From positions 248,001-312,000 of the forward strand of contig NZ_FXTD01000003.1 of assembly GCF_900182635.1 (NCBI RefSeq): a stretch of DNA of 64,000 nucleotides, written 5' to 3'. Below the pieces are notes generated by a model that was not told the DNA's origin, did no database searches, and saw only the letters and a program-made list of their open reading frames with translations. Of this stretch, positions 16,327-24,992 are shown one piece after another (position 1 is the first letter of the stretch; each line of letters begins with the position of its first letter). This DNA comes from Halorubrum cibi (lineage in GTDB: Archaea > Halobacteriota > Halobacteria > Halobacteriales > Haloferacaceae). The position numbers and the translations under genes are program-made.

Positions 16327-17912
16327 GCGAGGGCGGCGACCGCGCGTTCGTCCTGGGTCTCGACGGCGTCCCGTGGCCGCTCATCGAACCCTGGATCGAG
16401 GGAGGAGACCTCCCGGCCTTCGCCGAGTTGGTCGAGAAGGGAGCCTCCGGACCGCTCCGGAGCACGACGCCCGCGAACACGCCGGTCGCGTGGCCCTCCA
16501 TCGCGACCGGAACGTGGCCCGACCGGCACGGACTGTACGAGTTCATGAAGCTGGACGCCGACTACAGCCAGCGACCGTACAACCGGGAGGACCTCCGACA
16601 GCCGCCGCTCTGGGACCTGCTTTCGCCCGCCGTCGTCGCGAACGTTCCGATGACGTATCCGGCCGGCGGAGTCGGCGAGGACGGAACGATGGTCGCCGGG
16701 ATGATGACTCCCGCTCCCGACGCGGACGGGTTCACCCAGCCGCCCGAGCTCGGCGACGAGATCGTCGACCGGATCCCGGGGTATCGGGTCGGCCTCAAGT
16801 GGCACCGATACGGCGACGACCGACGCGACGAGTTCCTCGAGGACTTCGCGGCGCTGTTCGAGGGGCGCCGCGAGCTGTTGCGGTCGCTCATGGAACGGGA
16901 GGACTGGCGGCTGTTCTTCTTCACGTTCACGGCGCCCGACAGGCTCCAGCACCTGATCTGGGACGAGGACGTGATCTCGGACCACTACCGCGACCTCGAC
17001 GCGGTCCTCTCGGAGGTGATGGCGTACTGCGACCGGCTGGGCGCGACCCTCTACGTCGTCTCCGATCACGGGTTCGGCCCTATCTCGCGGATCGTCAACG
17101 TCAACCGGGCGCTGGCGGACGCGGGGCTGTTGACGCCGAAGGAGTCGAGCGGGGTCCGGGCCGCGCTCTCGCGGACCGGGGTGACGAAGGCGCGCGTGTT
17201 GGGTGCCCTAGAGCGGGTCGGCATCGACGACGAGACGCTCGTCGAGCGCCTCCCGGCGTCGGTCGTCGACGGCGTCGCCCGAACGGTGCCCGGCGACCAC
17301 GCACTCTACGATGTCGACTTCGCGCGAACCAAGGCGTTCCTCCACGGGCTGGGGAGCGTCTACGTCAACGACACCGCTCGCTTCGACGACGGAGCCGTCG
17401 ACCCGGCCGATCGCGACCGGATCAAAGCCGAGGTGATGGAGGCGCTCTCGACGCTCACGGACCCCGCCACCGGCGACGCGGTCCTCTCGGTTCACGATGG
17501 CGACGACCTCAACCCGGAGGACGAGTTCGCTCCGGACGTGGTCGTCGAGGGCGTCGAGGGGTACCACGTCAAACCCGGTCTCGGGGACGACGCGGTCGTC
17601 GACGCCGAGGGCATCGCCGCCTACCACCGACCGGAGGGCGTGTTCTTCGCCCGCGGTCCCTCGATCGCGGCCGGGACCGCCATCGAGGGCGCCACGGTCG
17701 TCGACGTGGCGCCCACGCTCCTCCATGGGCTGGGCGAGCCGGTTCCGGCGGCCGCTCAGGGGCAGGTTCTGACGGAGGTGTTCGAGTCTGGATCGTCGCC
17801 CGCGACGCGGGACGTATCCCGTCAGGACCACGGTTCGTCGACCGAGGCGACCCGTGGACTCGAGAGCGACGAAGCGGTCGAAGAGCGTCTCCGCGGGCTC
17901 GGCTACCTATGA
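16323..17912 (+). CDS. Alkaline-phosphatase-superfamily protein (type I phosphodiesterase/nucleotide pyrophosphatase-like)
   Basis: 529 residues. The superfamily metal sites are visible: Asp in FVLGLDGVPWPL, the nucleophile region ANTPVAWPSIATGTWPDRHG and LYVVSDHGFGPISRIVNVNR (Asp-His). A second metal-binding His may lie in EGVEGYHVKPG. No signal peptide. Relatives cut or transfer phospho-sugar or nucleotide bonds; in glycan clusters they may modify lipid-linked sugars. It follows the 13-codon leader (ATGA overlap) and its stop overlaps the start of the first beta-helix gene (ATGA), so the two are co-translated. Confidence 0.85.
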   Translation: MSEGGDRAFVLGLDGVPWPLIEPWIEGGDLPAFAELVEKGASGPLRSTTPANTPVAWPSIATGTWPDRHGLYEFMKLDADYSQRPYNREDLRQPPLWDLLSPAVVANVPMTYPAGGVGEDGTMVAGMMTPAPDADGFTQPPELGDEIVDRIPGYRVGLKWHRYGDDRRDEFLEDFAALFEGRRELLRSLMEREDWRLFFFTFTAPDRLQHLIWDEDVISDHYRDLDAVLSEVMAYCDRLGATLYVVSDHGFGPISRIVNVNRALADAGLLTPKESSGVRAALSRTGVTKARVLGALERVGIDDETLVERLPASVVDGVARTVPGDHALYDVDFARTKAFLHGLGSVYVNDTARFDDGAVDPADRDRIKAEVMEALSTLTDPATGDAVLSVHDGDDLNPEDEFAPDVVVEGVEGYHVKPGLGDDAVVDAEGIAAYHRPEGVFFARGPSIAAGTAIEGATVVDVAPTLLHGLGEPVPAAAQGQVLTEVFESGSSPATRDVSRQDHGSSTEATRGLESDEAVEERLRGLGYL

Positions 17913-19717
17913 ACCGCGGATCGGGAGATCGACCGGTCACCGACGGAAGCAGGCCGGGGAGCGATGGAGAGGACAGGACCGACCGAGAGGACTCGATGGG
18001 CTCCTACGGGCGACGCCCGTATCTCGGGTTCGTCGGTGCCGCTATGGCGTCCGTCGCCGGCTGTACGGGCAGGGAGTCCGACGAACCGACCGATCTCCGG
18101 ACCGACACGTCCGAGGGAAGCGTAGAGGACGACGAGCCACCCGCCGAATCGACCGACCCCGCGGAACCCGACGAGGAACGGTTGGACGCCTACCGCGGGA
18201 TCCAGTTTGACCGGGTGCTGGACGCGGTCGACGACCTCGGATTGGACCCGTCGGGAGAAGTCCTCGCCGGCGAGGTACTCGAATCGGCGCTGTCGAGCGC
18301 CGGGACGCTGGTGCTGTTCCCGGAGGGACGGTACCGCTTCGACGCGTCCGTGTCCCTCGACGCCGAGCGGATCGGGCTTCTCGGCCGGGGCTCGGTCGAG
18401 TTCGTCCCCGACCCCGGGTTCGGCAGCCTGCTGTTCGACGGGCAGGGAGAGGACCTCGACGACCTGCTCTTCGAGGGTATCGACCTCGACATCCGCGAGC
18501 CGGACACGACCGCCGGGCTCCGGATCAACTGTCGGAACCGGTTTCACGTCGAGGACGTCGAGTTCCTCGGTCGCGGGAGAAAGGACTCGCCGGGCGGGAC
18601 GACGAGCGCGTTCCTCCTCGCGATCCGAAACGAAGACGGGCGGGGTGTCCTGCGGAACGCGGTTGCGAAGAAGGGTTCCCGCATCGACGGCTACGAGGGC
18701 GGCAACGGCCGGATCGGGGTGTGGGTCGGGTGGTCGAACAAGGGAACCGTCCGCATCGAGGGGTGCGATTTCCGCGAGTTCGGAAACAACGGCATATACG
18801 GGTCCCGAACCCCCGGAAACGTCGAGATCGTCGACTGTTACTTCCTCAACAACAACGTGGCGGGGCCGCGCATCGGCGGGGCGGGGAGCTACGTCGAGAA
18901 CTGTACGGTCGAGATCGACCTCAGGGAGTACACCGGGGGGGCAGTCGACGTGTCGACGGAGTTCAACACACGGGCGATCATCGTCGAGCAGGGCGTCCAG
19001 CGCGAGGGCGCGGAGGTGCTCCCGGCGGGTGCGGAGATACGCGGCTGTACGCTCCACGCCCGCCACTCGCCGCTGTCGCAGTCGGTCATCGAACAGTCGC
19101 CGCAGGCGCGGAGCCTCGTCGTCCGCGACACGGAGATCCGGTGTGACATCGACGGGACGCCGGCGGTTCGTCGCGGCGCGGTGGGTTCGATTCCCTACCG
19201 ACCGGACCGGCGGATCCCGCCGATCCCGCACTGGACGCACCTGCGGAACGTCACCATCGACGGAAGCGCGACCGGGGGCGTCGCGGTCGATCTCCGGTCG
19301 GCACCCGGCTCGACGGTGGCGAACTGCGAGATCGTCTGTCGAGGGTCGGATCGGGGCGGGGTTCTGCTGGACGACTCGCCGCGGAGCGAGGTGAAAGGGA
19401 GCTCGATCAGGACGGACGGACACCCGATCGTCGTCGCCGTCGACTCGACGACCCCGCCCGACCGTCACCTCCTGTGTCTCGACGTCGAAACGGCCTTGGA
19501 ACGGTTCGGCGACGGCAACACGGCGGTCGAACTCACTTCGGACCCACCGTTGTTCCAGGCCCTCGATCGAAACTCCGGAACCGATAGCGTCTGTCTCGGA
19601 CTCGGTCCCTCCGTGTCGGCGCTTCCGTTCGTCGGGTCCGGATCGGAGCCGATCCGGATCGGTATCGACTCGCTGGAGGCCGGCGTTCCTCTCGGGCGGC
19701 TCGTGGACGATCGGTGA
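17909..19717 (+). CDS. Exported right-handed beta-helix lipoprotein (paralogue 1)
   Basis: 602 residues from the ATGA-overlapping start. A Tat-like signal with lipobox (RRPYLGFVGAAMASVAGC) starts near residue 35, so an ATG 29 codons in (MGSYGRRPYLG) is an alternative start. After an acidic Thr/Glu linker the body (about 90-595) carries beta-helix rungs (VRIEGCDFREFGNNGIYGSR, VEIVDCYFLNNNVAG, IIVEQGVQREGAEVLPAGAE). Pectin-lyase-like folds bind or cleave polysaccharides; no catalytic triad can be assigned. It is a close paralogue of the gene at 20101, with near-identical DNA in places, but it lacks that protein's C-terminal domain array. Confidence 0.85.
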   Translation: MNRGSGDRPVTDGSRPGSDGEDRTDREDSMGSYGRRPYLGFVGAAMASVAGCTGRESDEPTDLRTDTSEGSVEDDEPPAESTDPAEPDEERLDAYRGIQFDRVLDAVDDLGLDPSGEVLAGEVLESALSSAGTLVLFPEGRYRFDASVSLDAERIGLLGRGSVEFVPDPGFGSLLFDGQGEDLDDLLFEGIDLDIREPDTTAGLRINCRNRFHVEDVEFLGRGRKDSPGGTTSAFLLAIRNEDGRGVLRNAVAKKGSRIDGYEGGNGRIGVWVGWSNKGTVRIEGCDFREFGNNGIYGSRTPGNVEIVDCYFLNNNVAGPRIGGAGSYVENCTVEIDLREYTGGAVDVSTEFNTRAIIVEQGVQREGAEVLPAGAEIRGCTLHARHSPLSQSVIEQSPQARSLVVRDTEIRCDIDGTPAVRRGAVGSIPYRPDRRIPPIPHWTHLRNVTIDGSATGGVAVDLRSAPGSTVANCEIVCRGSDRGGVLLDDSPRSEVKGSSIRTDGHPIVVAVDSTTPPDRHLLCLDVETALERFGDGNTAVELTSDPPLFQALDRNSGTDSVCLGLGPSVSALPFVGSGSEPIRIGIDSLEAGVPLGRLVDDR

Positions 19718-20100
19718 CTCTCCTCCCGGCGCAGTCGAGTCGGCGGAGCGCGGTGGAGGAACCGGACGGCGAGCGGTGAGCGCGGTGGAGCGGTGAGCGT
19801 GGTGGACGTCTCCGCGCGCGACGCCCTTCCCGCGCGGCCGGTGATTCGCGATCGCTCGGCGGCCGACTTCCGTCCCACCCGATCGGCCGTCGATCGCCCC
19901 GGTAGGACGCTTCTACCCGGTAATGTGGGTAGGTAGGTAGCTTCTACTCGACGCGACCCGATTGATCGTGTATATCTCGCATGAAATGAACGGTTCGGTC
20001 ACCGTTCGGGAAGCATCTGGTAACCAATCGGAATCACTCGTCTCTAGTCGGTCAGTTAGTGGCGAAAAGGCCTATTTCGGTAATCTGGCCATACCCGGTA
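19718..20100. other. Intergenic region upstream of beta-helix paralogue 2
   Basis: No gene. It holds a degenerate GAGCGGTGAGCG-type repeat at about 19765-19805, a hairpin at 19913-19932 and a BRE/TATA-like stretch (CGAAAAGGCCTATTTCGG, 20063-20080) suited to a leaderless start at 20101. The TAACAA element is absent here. Confidence 0.5.
19913..19932. promoter_or_regulatory. Hairpin and repeated 12-mer upstream of beta-helix paralogue 2
   Basis: CTACCC at 19913-19918 pairs with GGGTAG at 19927-19932 around an 8-nt loop. The 12-mer ACCCGGTAATGT (19915-19926) recurs across the start codon of the next gene (20093-20104). Possibly a pair of operator sites. Confidence 0.35.
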
Positions 20101-23094
20101 ATGTCCAAAGAACGGGCACCTGACGAGGAAGCGGTAGGAGACGATTACGAGAGCCATACCGAGGTAGACGGTGACTACCCTGAGGGTTCTCGACTGCTCG
20201 ACCGCCGTGGCTATCTGAAGATGGCGGGTGCGGCCGCGGCCGCGGTCGCCACGGCCTCGACGGCGGGGGCCGCCGCCACCGGGGGGACGACGCGTCACGG
20301 TATCGAGTTCGATCGGGTGCTGGACGCGGTCGACGATCTCGGGTTGGACCCGACCGGAGCCGAGGCGGTCAACGACCGCCTCGACGACGCACTCTCCGAG
20401 GGGACGCTGGTGCGGTTCCCCGAGGGGGAGTACCAGTTCGACGGCGGGATCGTCGTCGACGCCGACCGCGTGGGCGTGCTCGGCGAGGGCGACGTGCGCT
20501 TCGTCCCTCCCACGGGCTACACGGGACTCCTGTTCAACTACGATCCGGTCCCGGACGACGTACTCATCGAGGGCGTCGACATCGACATGCGCGCCGACGC
20601 GACGACGACCGGAATCCGACTCAGATGTCGGAACCGGTTTCACATCGAGGACGTCGAGTTCCTCGGGCGCGGACTCACGGACAACTCCGGGCAGGTCAGC
20701 GCCTTCCTTCTGGGGATCACGAGCGAGAGCGGGCGAGGCGTTCTACGGGACGCGGTGGCGAAGAAGGGCTCTCGCGTAGACGGGTACGCCCGTGGTAACG
20801 GCCGGATCGGGGTGTGGGTCGGATGGTCGAACAAGGGAACCGTCCGCATCGAGGGGTGCGATTTCCGCGAGTTCGGCAACAACGGCACCTACACCTCCCG
20901 GACGCCCGGACAGGTCGAGATCGTCGACTGCTACTTCCTCAACAACAACGCCGCGAACGTGCGCATCGGCGGAGAGGGGAGCTACATCGAGAACTGTACG
21001 GTCGAGATCGACTTCGAGAAATACACCGGGCCGTCGCTGGGGGACATCTCGACGGGATTCGGAATGCGCGGGATCCACATCGATCAGGGCGTCCAGCTCG
21101 AGGGAGCCGAGTCGATCCCGGCGGGCGCGGAGGTCCGAAACTGCGAACTCGTGGGGACGGACGCCCCGAACGGGATCGCCATGGTGAACCTCTCGCCGCA
21201 GGGGCGGAGCCTGTACATGGAGGACACCCGCATCCGGTGTGACATCGACGGCATGCGGGCCGTCCGCCGGGGTCGACCCGGCACGATCTCCTGGCGGGAG
21301 TGGCAGCAGACGGCACCGAAACCCCACTGGATCCGGATGGAGAACGTCAGCATCACCGGATCGGCCTCCGGCCGGGAGGCGGTCCGGTTCGTCGAGGCGG
21401 ACGAGTCGGTCGTCCGGAACTGCTGTATCCACCAGACGGGATCGAACCGCGACGGGGTCGCGTTCGTTGACGCGAGCGGCGGCGTCGTCGAGGATTCGAC
21501 CATCGACGTGACCGGCAGGGAGATCGACCTCGAGAACTCGACGGCGTCGACGTCGGCGATCACCCGAGACGGGGCGTGTCCGTTCCCGAACCCCGAACCG
21601 GCGTCGTCGGGATCGACGGACGACTCGACTTCGGAACCGACGGACGACTCCACGTCGACCGGAACGACCGACGGCCGGAAACTCGTCGTCGACGGGAGTC
21701 ACACGACCGATCGGCTCACGTACACCTTCAGCGTCGACGGGAGCGTCGAGGCCGGCGCGCGCGCCAACGGGAGCGACACGATCGACGGTACGACCGTCTC
21801 CGGGCACGTCGAGGGCGGCATCGACTCCTTCCGAGTCACCGGAGAGTTCACCGACTTCCAGGTCGACGGCGACGCGTCGGTCCGACTCGACGGCGAGACC
21901 GTCGACCCGTCGGAGCTGGTCACCTCGGAGACGACGGACGGCTCCGATTCGACGGACGGCTCCGACTCCACCACGGACGGCTCCGACTCCACCACTGACG
22001 ACTCCGATTCGACGAATTACGAGAAGCTCGTCATCGACGGTGGCGGCACGTACGACCGGGTGAACTACGCGTTCGAAGTGGACGGGAGCATCGAGGCCGG
22101 CGAGCGCGCCAACGGGAGCGACACGATCGACGGCACGGCCGTCTCCGGGCACGTCGAGGGTGGCATCGACTCCTTCCGAGTCACCGGAGAGTTCACCGAC
22201 TTCGAGATGGACGGCGACGTACCGGTCCGACTCGACGGCGAGACCGTCGACCCGTCGGAGCTGGTCACCTCGGAGACGACGGACGGCTCCGATTCGACGG
22301 ACGATTCGATTTCGGAACCGGCAGACGACTCAGACTCCACGACGAGTTACGAGAAGCTCGTCATCGACGGTGGCGGCACGTACGACCGGGTGGACTACAC
22401 CTTCAGCGTCGACGGGAGCGTCGAGGCCGGCGCGCGCGCCAACGGGAGCGACACGATCGACGGTACGACCGTCTCCGGGCACGTCGAGGGTGGCATCGAC
22501 TCCTTCCGGGTCGCGGGGGAGTTCACCGACTTCGAGATGGACGGCGACGTGCCGGTCCGACTCGACGGCGAGACCGTCGACCCCGACGAACTCGTCGTGA
22601 CCACGCGTACGGTGGAGATCGACGGCAGCCACACGACCGACCGCCTCGCGTACACGTTCGGGGTGGACGGGAGCGTCGAGGCCGGCGCTCACGTCGACGG
22701 TGCGGAGACGATCGACGGAACGACCGTCACCGACCGGGTCGAAGGCGACGTCGATTCCTACGAGATCGCGGGCGCGTTCACGAACTTCCAGGTCGACGAC
22801 GACCTGGAAGTTCGGGTGGACGGAGAGCCCGTGGACCCCGCCGCGCTCGGGCCGGACCGCGACCTGCCTCACGAACTCGTCGTCGTCGGCGACGGTGCGG
22901 AGGCGAGCTACCTCGTCGAGACGACCGGATCGGTCGCGAAGCGCGACGGCGGGTGGGGAGCCGAAGCGACGGACGCCGCGGACGGCGCCGTCGCCAGCGG
23001 AACGGTCGCGGACGACCGCGACACGTTCGGTTTCTCCGGAGACATCGCACGGATGCGGATAGACGGTGACGCCTCGCTGACCTTCCGGAGGTAA
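20101..23094 (+). CDS. Exported right-handed beta-helix protein with five C-terminal domain repeats (paralogue 2)
   Basis: 997 residues. After a 34-residue acidic n-region comes a Tat signal (RRGYLKMAGAAAAAVATAST) with no lipobox Cys. The beta-helix spans about 75-500 and matches paralogue 1 rung by rung. Ser/Thr/Asp-rich linkers then separate an array of domains of about 80 residues at roughly 526-607, 640-723, 748-831, 836-918 and a diverged fifth at 923-997. Each repeat reads like TYTFSVDGSVEAGARANGSD, then HVEGGIDSFRVTGEFTDFQV. Such repeats are probably beta-sandwich carbohydrate- or wall-binding modules. The start at 20101 is chosen over 20059 because the extra 14 residues cover the putative promoter. 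Confidence 0.87.
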   Translation: MSKERAPDEEAVGDDYESHTEVDGDYPEGSRLLDRRGYLKMAGAAAAAVATASTAGAAATGGTTRHGIEFDRVLDAVDDLGLDPTGAEAVNDRLDDALSEGTLVRFPEGEYQFDGGIVVDADRVGVLGEGDVRFVPPTGYTGLLFNYDPVPDDVLIEGVDIDMRADATTTGIRLRCRNRFHIEDVEFLGRGLTDNSGQVSAFLLGITSESGRGVLRDAVAKKGSRVDGYARGNGRIGVWVGWSNKGTVRIEGCDFREFGNNGTYTSRTPGQVEIVDCYFLNNNAANVRIGGEGSYIENCTVEIDFEKYTGPSLGDISTGFGMRGIHIDQGVQLEGAESIPAGAEVRNCELVGTDAPNGIAMVNLSPQGRSLYMEDTRIRCDIDGMRAVRRGRPGTISWREWQQTAPKPHWIRMENVSITGSASGREAVRFVEADESVVRNCCIHQTGSNRDGVAFVDASGGVVEDSTIDVTGREIDLENSTASTSAITRDGACPFPNPEPASSGSTDDSTSEPTDDSTSTGTTDGRKLVVDGSHTTDRLTYTFSVDGSVEAGARANGSDTIDGTTVSGHVEGGIDSFRVTGEFTDFQVDGDASVRLDGETVDPSELVTSETTDGSDSTDGSDSTTDGSDSTTDDSDSTNYEKLVIDGGGTYDRVNYAFEVDGSIEAGERANGSDTIDGTAVSGHVEGGIDSFRVTGEFTDFEMDGDVPVRLDGETVDPSELVTSETTDGSDSTDDSISEPADDSDSTTSYEKLVIDGGGTYDRVDYTFSVDGSVEAGARANGSDTIDGTTVSGHVEGGIDSFRVAGEFTDFEMDGDVPVRLDGETVDPDELVVTTRTVEIDGSHTTDRLAYTFGVDGSVEAGAHVDGAETIDGTTVTDRVEGDVDSYEIAGAFTNFQVDDDLEVRVDGEPVDPAALGPDRDLPHELVVVGDGAEASYLVETTGSVAKRDGGWGAEATDAADGAVASGTVADDRDTFGFSGDIARMRIDGDASLTFRR
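21679..22850 (+). repeat. Four tandem domain-coding repeats
   Basis: Blocks at about 21679-21920, 22021-22270, 22345-22590 and 22609-22850. Long stretches are almost identical in DNA between blocks 1, 2 and 3 (for example GACTCCTTCCGAGTCACCGG in blocks 1 and 2). This points to recent duplication or gene conversion. A fifth copy (22870-23091) has diverged. Confidence 0.85.
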
Positions 23095-23145
23095 ACCGAT
23101 GACGTCACCACAGAGCGATCAACCCGATCACCGATCGGTGGGAGC

Positions 23146-23364
23146 ATGAACCGGAACTCGCTCGAGGGGGAGTGGGACGGTCAGCCCGACGATCCGGTCG
23201 GCGACGACCTCGGATACGAACTCGACGAGTGGGAGCGGATCCGGGCGACCGGGGGAGACTCGGAGAAGTTCCTCTACCTCCCCGGCGACGAGGAACTGCT
23301 TCGGAAGGAGGCGTTCGTCGTGGCGTCGCCGGGGGCCGTCTCGGACCTGGTCGACAACAGGTAG
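23146..23364 (+). CDS. Small acidic protein, unknown function
   Basis: 72 residues, start ATG preceded by GGTGGGAG. Acidic, Trp- and Tyr-containing sequence (DDLGYELDEWERIRATGGDS, EKFLYLPGDEELLRKEAFVV) with no membrane segment. The balanced composition suggests a real haloarchaeal protein; I do not recognise the family. It lies 51 bp after the second beta-helix gene. Confidence 0.65.
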   Translation: MNRNSLEGEWDGQPDDPVGDDLGYELDEWERIRATGGDSEKFLYLPGDEELLRKEAFVVASPGAVSDLVDNR

Positions 23365-23455
23365 GGAGATCCCCGGACGAACTCCGTGGGAACTCGAGGT
23401 CGTGGACGTGTCACGGGCGAAACCGGTAAGCCGGTAACGCTCCAACGATCCGAGC

Positions 23456-23683
23456 ATGGAGGAGCCTGCCGACTCGACGAGGAGGGCCGCGGAGTACCGA
23501 CACGACGACGGGTCCGTGGAGATCGTGTTCGCCGTCGACGACGGTCGCGTCCTGACCGTCCGAGAGTACCCGGACGAGGAGACGTTCGACGAGGCGACGG
23601 GCTCCGCGGCGTACGTCGGTCAACACGAGGGCGTCGCCGACCTCCCGGACCTCGAGTCGTTTCGGGACGCCGACGAGTCCTGA
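23456..23683 (+). CDS. Small acidic protein, unknown function
   Basis: 75 residues. The pattern AAEYRHDDGSVEIVFAVDDG followed by VLTVREYPDEETFDEA suggests a small beta-sheet protein. No signal peptide or membrane helix. The family is not recognised, but the codon use and acid content match genuine genes nearby. It converges on the GT2 gene that ends at 23733. Confidence 0.65.
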   Translation: MEEPADSTRRAAEYRHDDGSVEIVFAVDDGRVLTVREYPDEETFDEATGSAAYVGQHEGVADLPDLESFRDADES

Positions 23684-23732
23684 TCCGGCGGCGATCCCGG
23701 CCGCGTCGTCGCGGTCGATCGGCGGTACCGCC

Positions 23733-24752
23733 CTACTTTTCGGGAGATCCGCTCCGCGGTCCCGCGTCGGCACCCGTCTCCGTCGGCTCCGCCAGCTCGA
23801 GCAGCTGGCCGTAGGCCTTCGCGAGCGACGTGAGATAACTCAAGGCGAGAAACACGCACTTCCGGCGAAGGGAGAGGCTCTCCCAGTCGCGGATCGACCG
23901 TCGCGCGAAACTCGGTCGCGGCGGGAGGAACGCGGCGGGGTTGAGCGCGGAGCGGAGCGGCGACCCGTAGCGGTCGGGGTAGTACCGCCGAAGCTGGGTC
24001 TTTCCGCGACCGACGCGTCTGGCCTTCCGGAGGAGCGCGCCGATCTCCGTCCGTGTCGGGTGGTACATGACTACGTCAGGGGCGTACAGGAGGCGGCGGC
24101 CGCTCGCCGCGACGCGATTCCCGAACTCGAGGTCACCTCCGGATCGGAGCCGCGAGTCGAACGCGCCGAGTTCTTCGAGGAGCGTCCGACGAACCACCAG
24201 ACAGCAGGTCGGTGCGAACGAGAGTTCGTCGAGGAATCGTTCGACGTGGAGGTCGTTGAGCCGGTTGTACCGGGCTACCGCGCCCTCGTCGCCGGGGGTG
24301 AACAGCCGCACGTCGCAGGCGAGGTACTCCGCGTCGGTCCGGGCCATTCGTCGCGCGACGTCGTCGATCCAGCCCGGATCGACGATCATGTCGGCGTCGA
24401 CGAAGGCGATCACCGTCCCCGTTGCGGCGGAGATACCCTCGTTCCGGGCGGCATACGAGCCCTGAACCTCGTCCTCGACGAGCAACCGGAGACCGTCGAA
24501 CGCCTCGAGGTACTCGCGGACGACTTCGCGCGTCCCGTCGGTCGATCCGTTGTCCACGACGATCACCTCGTACCGGTCCGCGGGGGACGACTGCCTGCGG
24601 AGGGATTCGAGCGTCGCCTCGATCCCGGTCGGATCGTTGTACACCGGGACCACGACCGAGACGAACGGGAGTTCCTTCCCCTCCGCGTCCGAGGTGTTCC
24701 CGAGTCCAGGCCCGTGGCGATCGGCGGTCGCCGGGTTGCGCTGAGAAGCCAC
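23733..24752 (-). CDS. Glycosyltransferase family 2
   Basis: 339 residues from GTG at 24752. The GT-A domain is clear: PFVSVVVPVYNDPTGIEATL, YEVIVVDNGSTDGTREVV, GTVIAFVDADMIVDPGWIDD (D-x-D) and SGGDLEFGNRVAASGRRLLY. The C-terminal 90 residues are basic with one weak hydrophobic helix (KCVFLALSYLTSLAKAYG) that may touch the membrane. An ATG at 24779 is in frame, but it overlaps the TAACAA promoter box. The GTG at 24752 lies exactly 26 nt after the box, as at other promoters of the region, so it is preferred. Confidence 0.88.
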   Translation of the reverse strand: MASQRNPATADRHGPGLGNTSDAEGKELPFVSVVVPVYNDPTGIEATLESLRRQSSPADRYEVIVVDNGSTDGTREVVREYLEAFDGLRLLVEDEVQGSYAARNEGISAATGTVIAFVDADMIVDPGWIDDVARRMARTDAEYLACDVRLFTPGDEGAVARYNRLNDLHVERFLDELSFAPTCCLVVRRTLLEELGAFDSRLRSGGDLEFGNRVAASGRRLLYAPDVVMYHPTRTEIGALLRKARRVGRGKTQLRRYYPDRYGSPLRSALNPAAFLPPRPSFARRSIRDWESLSLRRKCVFLALSYLTSLAKAYGQLLELAEPTETGADAGPRSGSPEK

Positions 24753-24778
24753 GACGGAGGTATCCGCGAGGACGTACA

Positions 24779-24796
24779 TTGTTATAGGAACCGTAC
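24779..24796 (-). promoter_or_regulatory. TAACAA-class promoter of the GT2 gene at 23733
   Basis: GTACGGTTCCTATAACAA on the minus strand, ending 26 nt before the GTG at 24752. It decides the start: the ATG at 24779 shares its A with the box. Confidence 0.65.
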
Positions 24797-24828
24797 CGGC
24801 GGTTCCGTCGCTGGATCGCGGGGAGTCG

Positions 24829-24906
24829 CCGGCATCCGACGGCGAAGAAGTCCACCGGCATCCGACGACGAAGGGGTCCACCGGCATCCGACGGCGAACC
24901 GTGGAA
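24829..24906. repeat. Three 26-bp tandem repeats
   Basis: The unit begins CCGGCATCCGACGGCGAA; copies are at 24829-24854, 24855-24880 and 24881-24906, the last more diverged. They lie between the divergent promoters of the GT2 gene and the Gfo/Idh gene. Confidence 0.7.
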
Positions 24907-24945
24907 CGGGTCGCCGGTTGCGCCACGATTCTGCGCGGGATCGCG

Positions 24946-24963
24946 GTAGGCGGTCTATACTCT
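24946..24963 (+). promoter_or_regulatory. Possible variant promoter of the Gfo/Idh gene
   Basis: GTAGGCGGTCTATACTCT keeps the GTAGGCG-N4-TA part of the element but has TACTCT in place of TAACAA. The start codon is 29 nt downstream. Confidence 0.35.
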
Positions 24964-24992
24964 TTGGTCGGGGACGGCGTTCTCCGTCCGAG

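Noticed and set aside
16373-17908. Long open frame leading into the first beta-helix gene
   Set aside because: Arg/Gly-rich out-of-frame reading of the phosphatase-family gene; the real start is the ATGA overlap at 17909.
24829-24906. CRISPR array
   Set aside because: Units are directly adjacent with no spacers and only three copies; plain tandem repeat.
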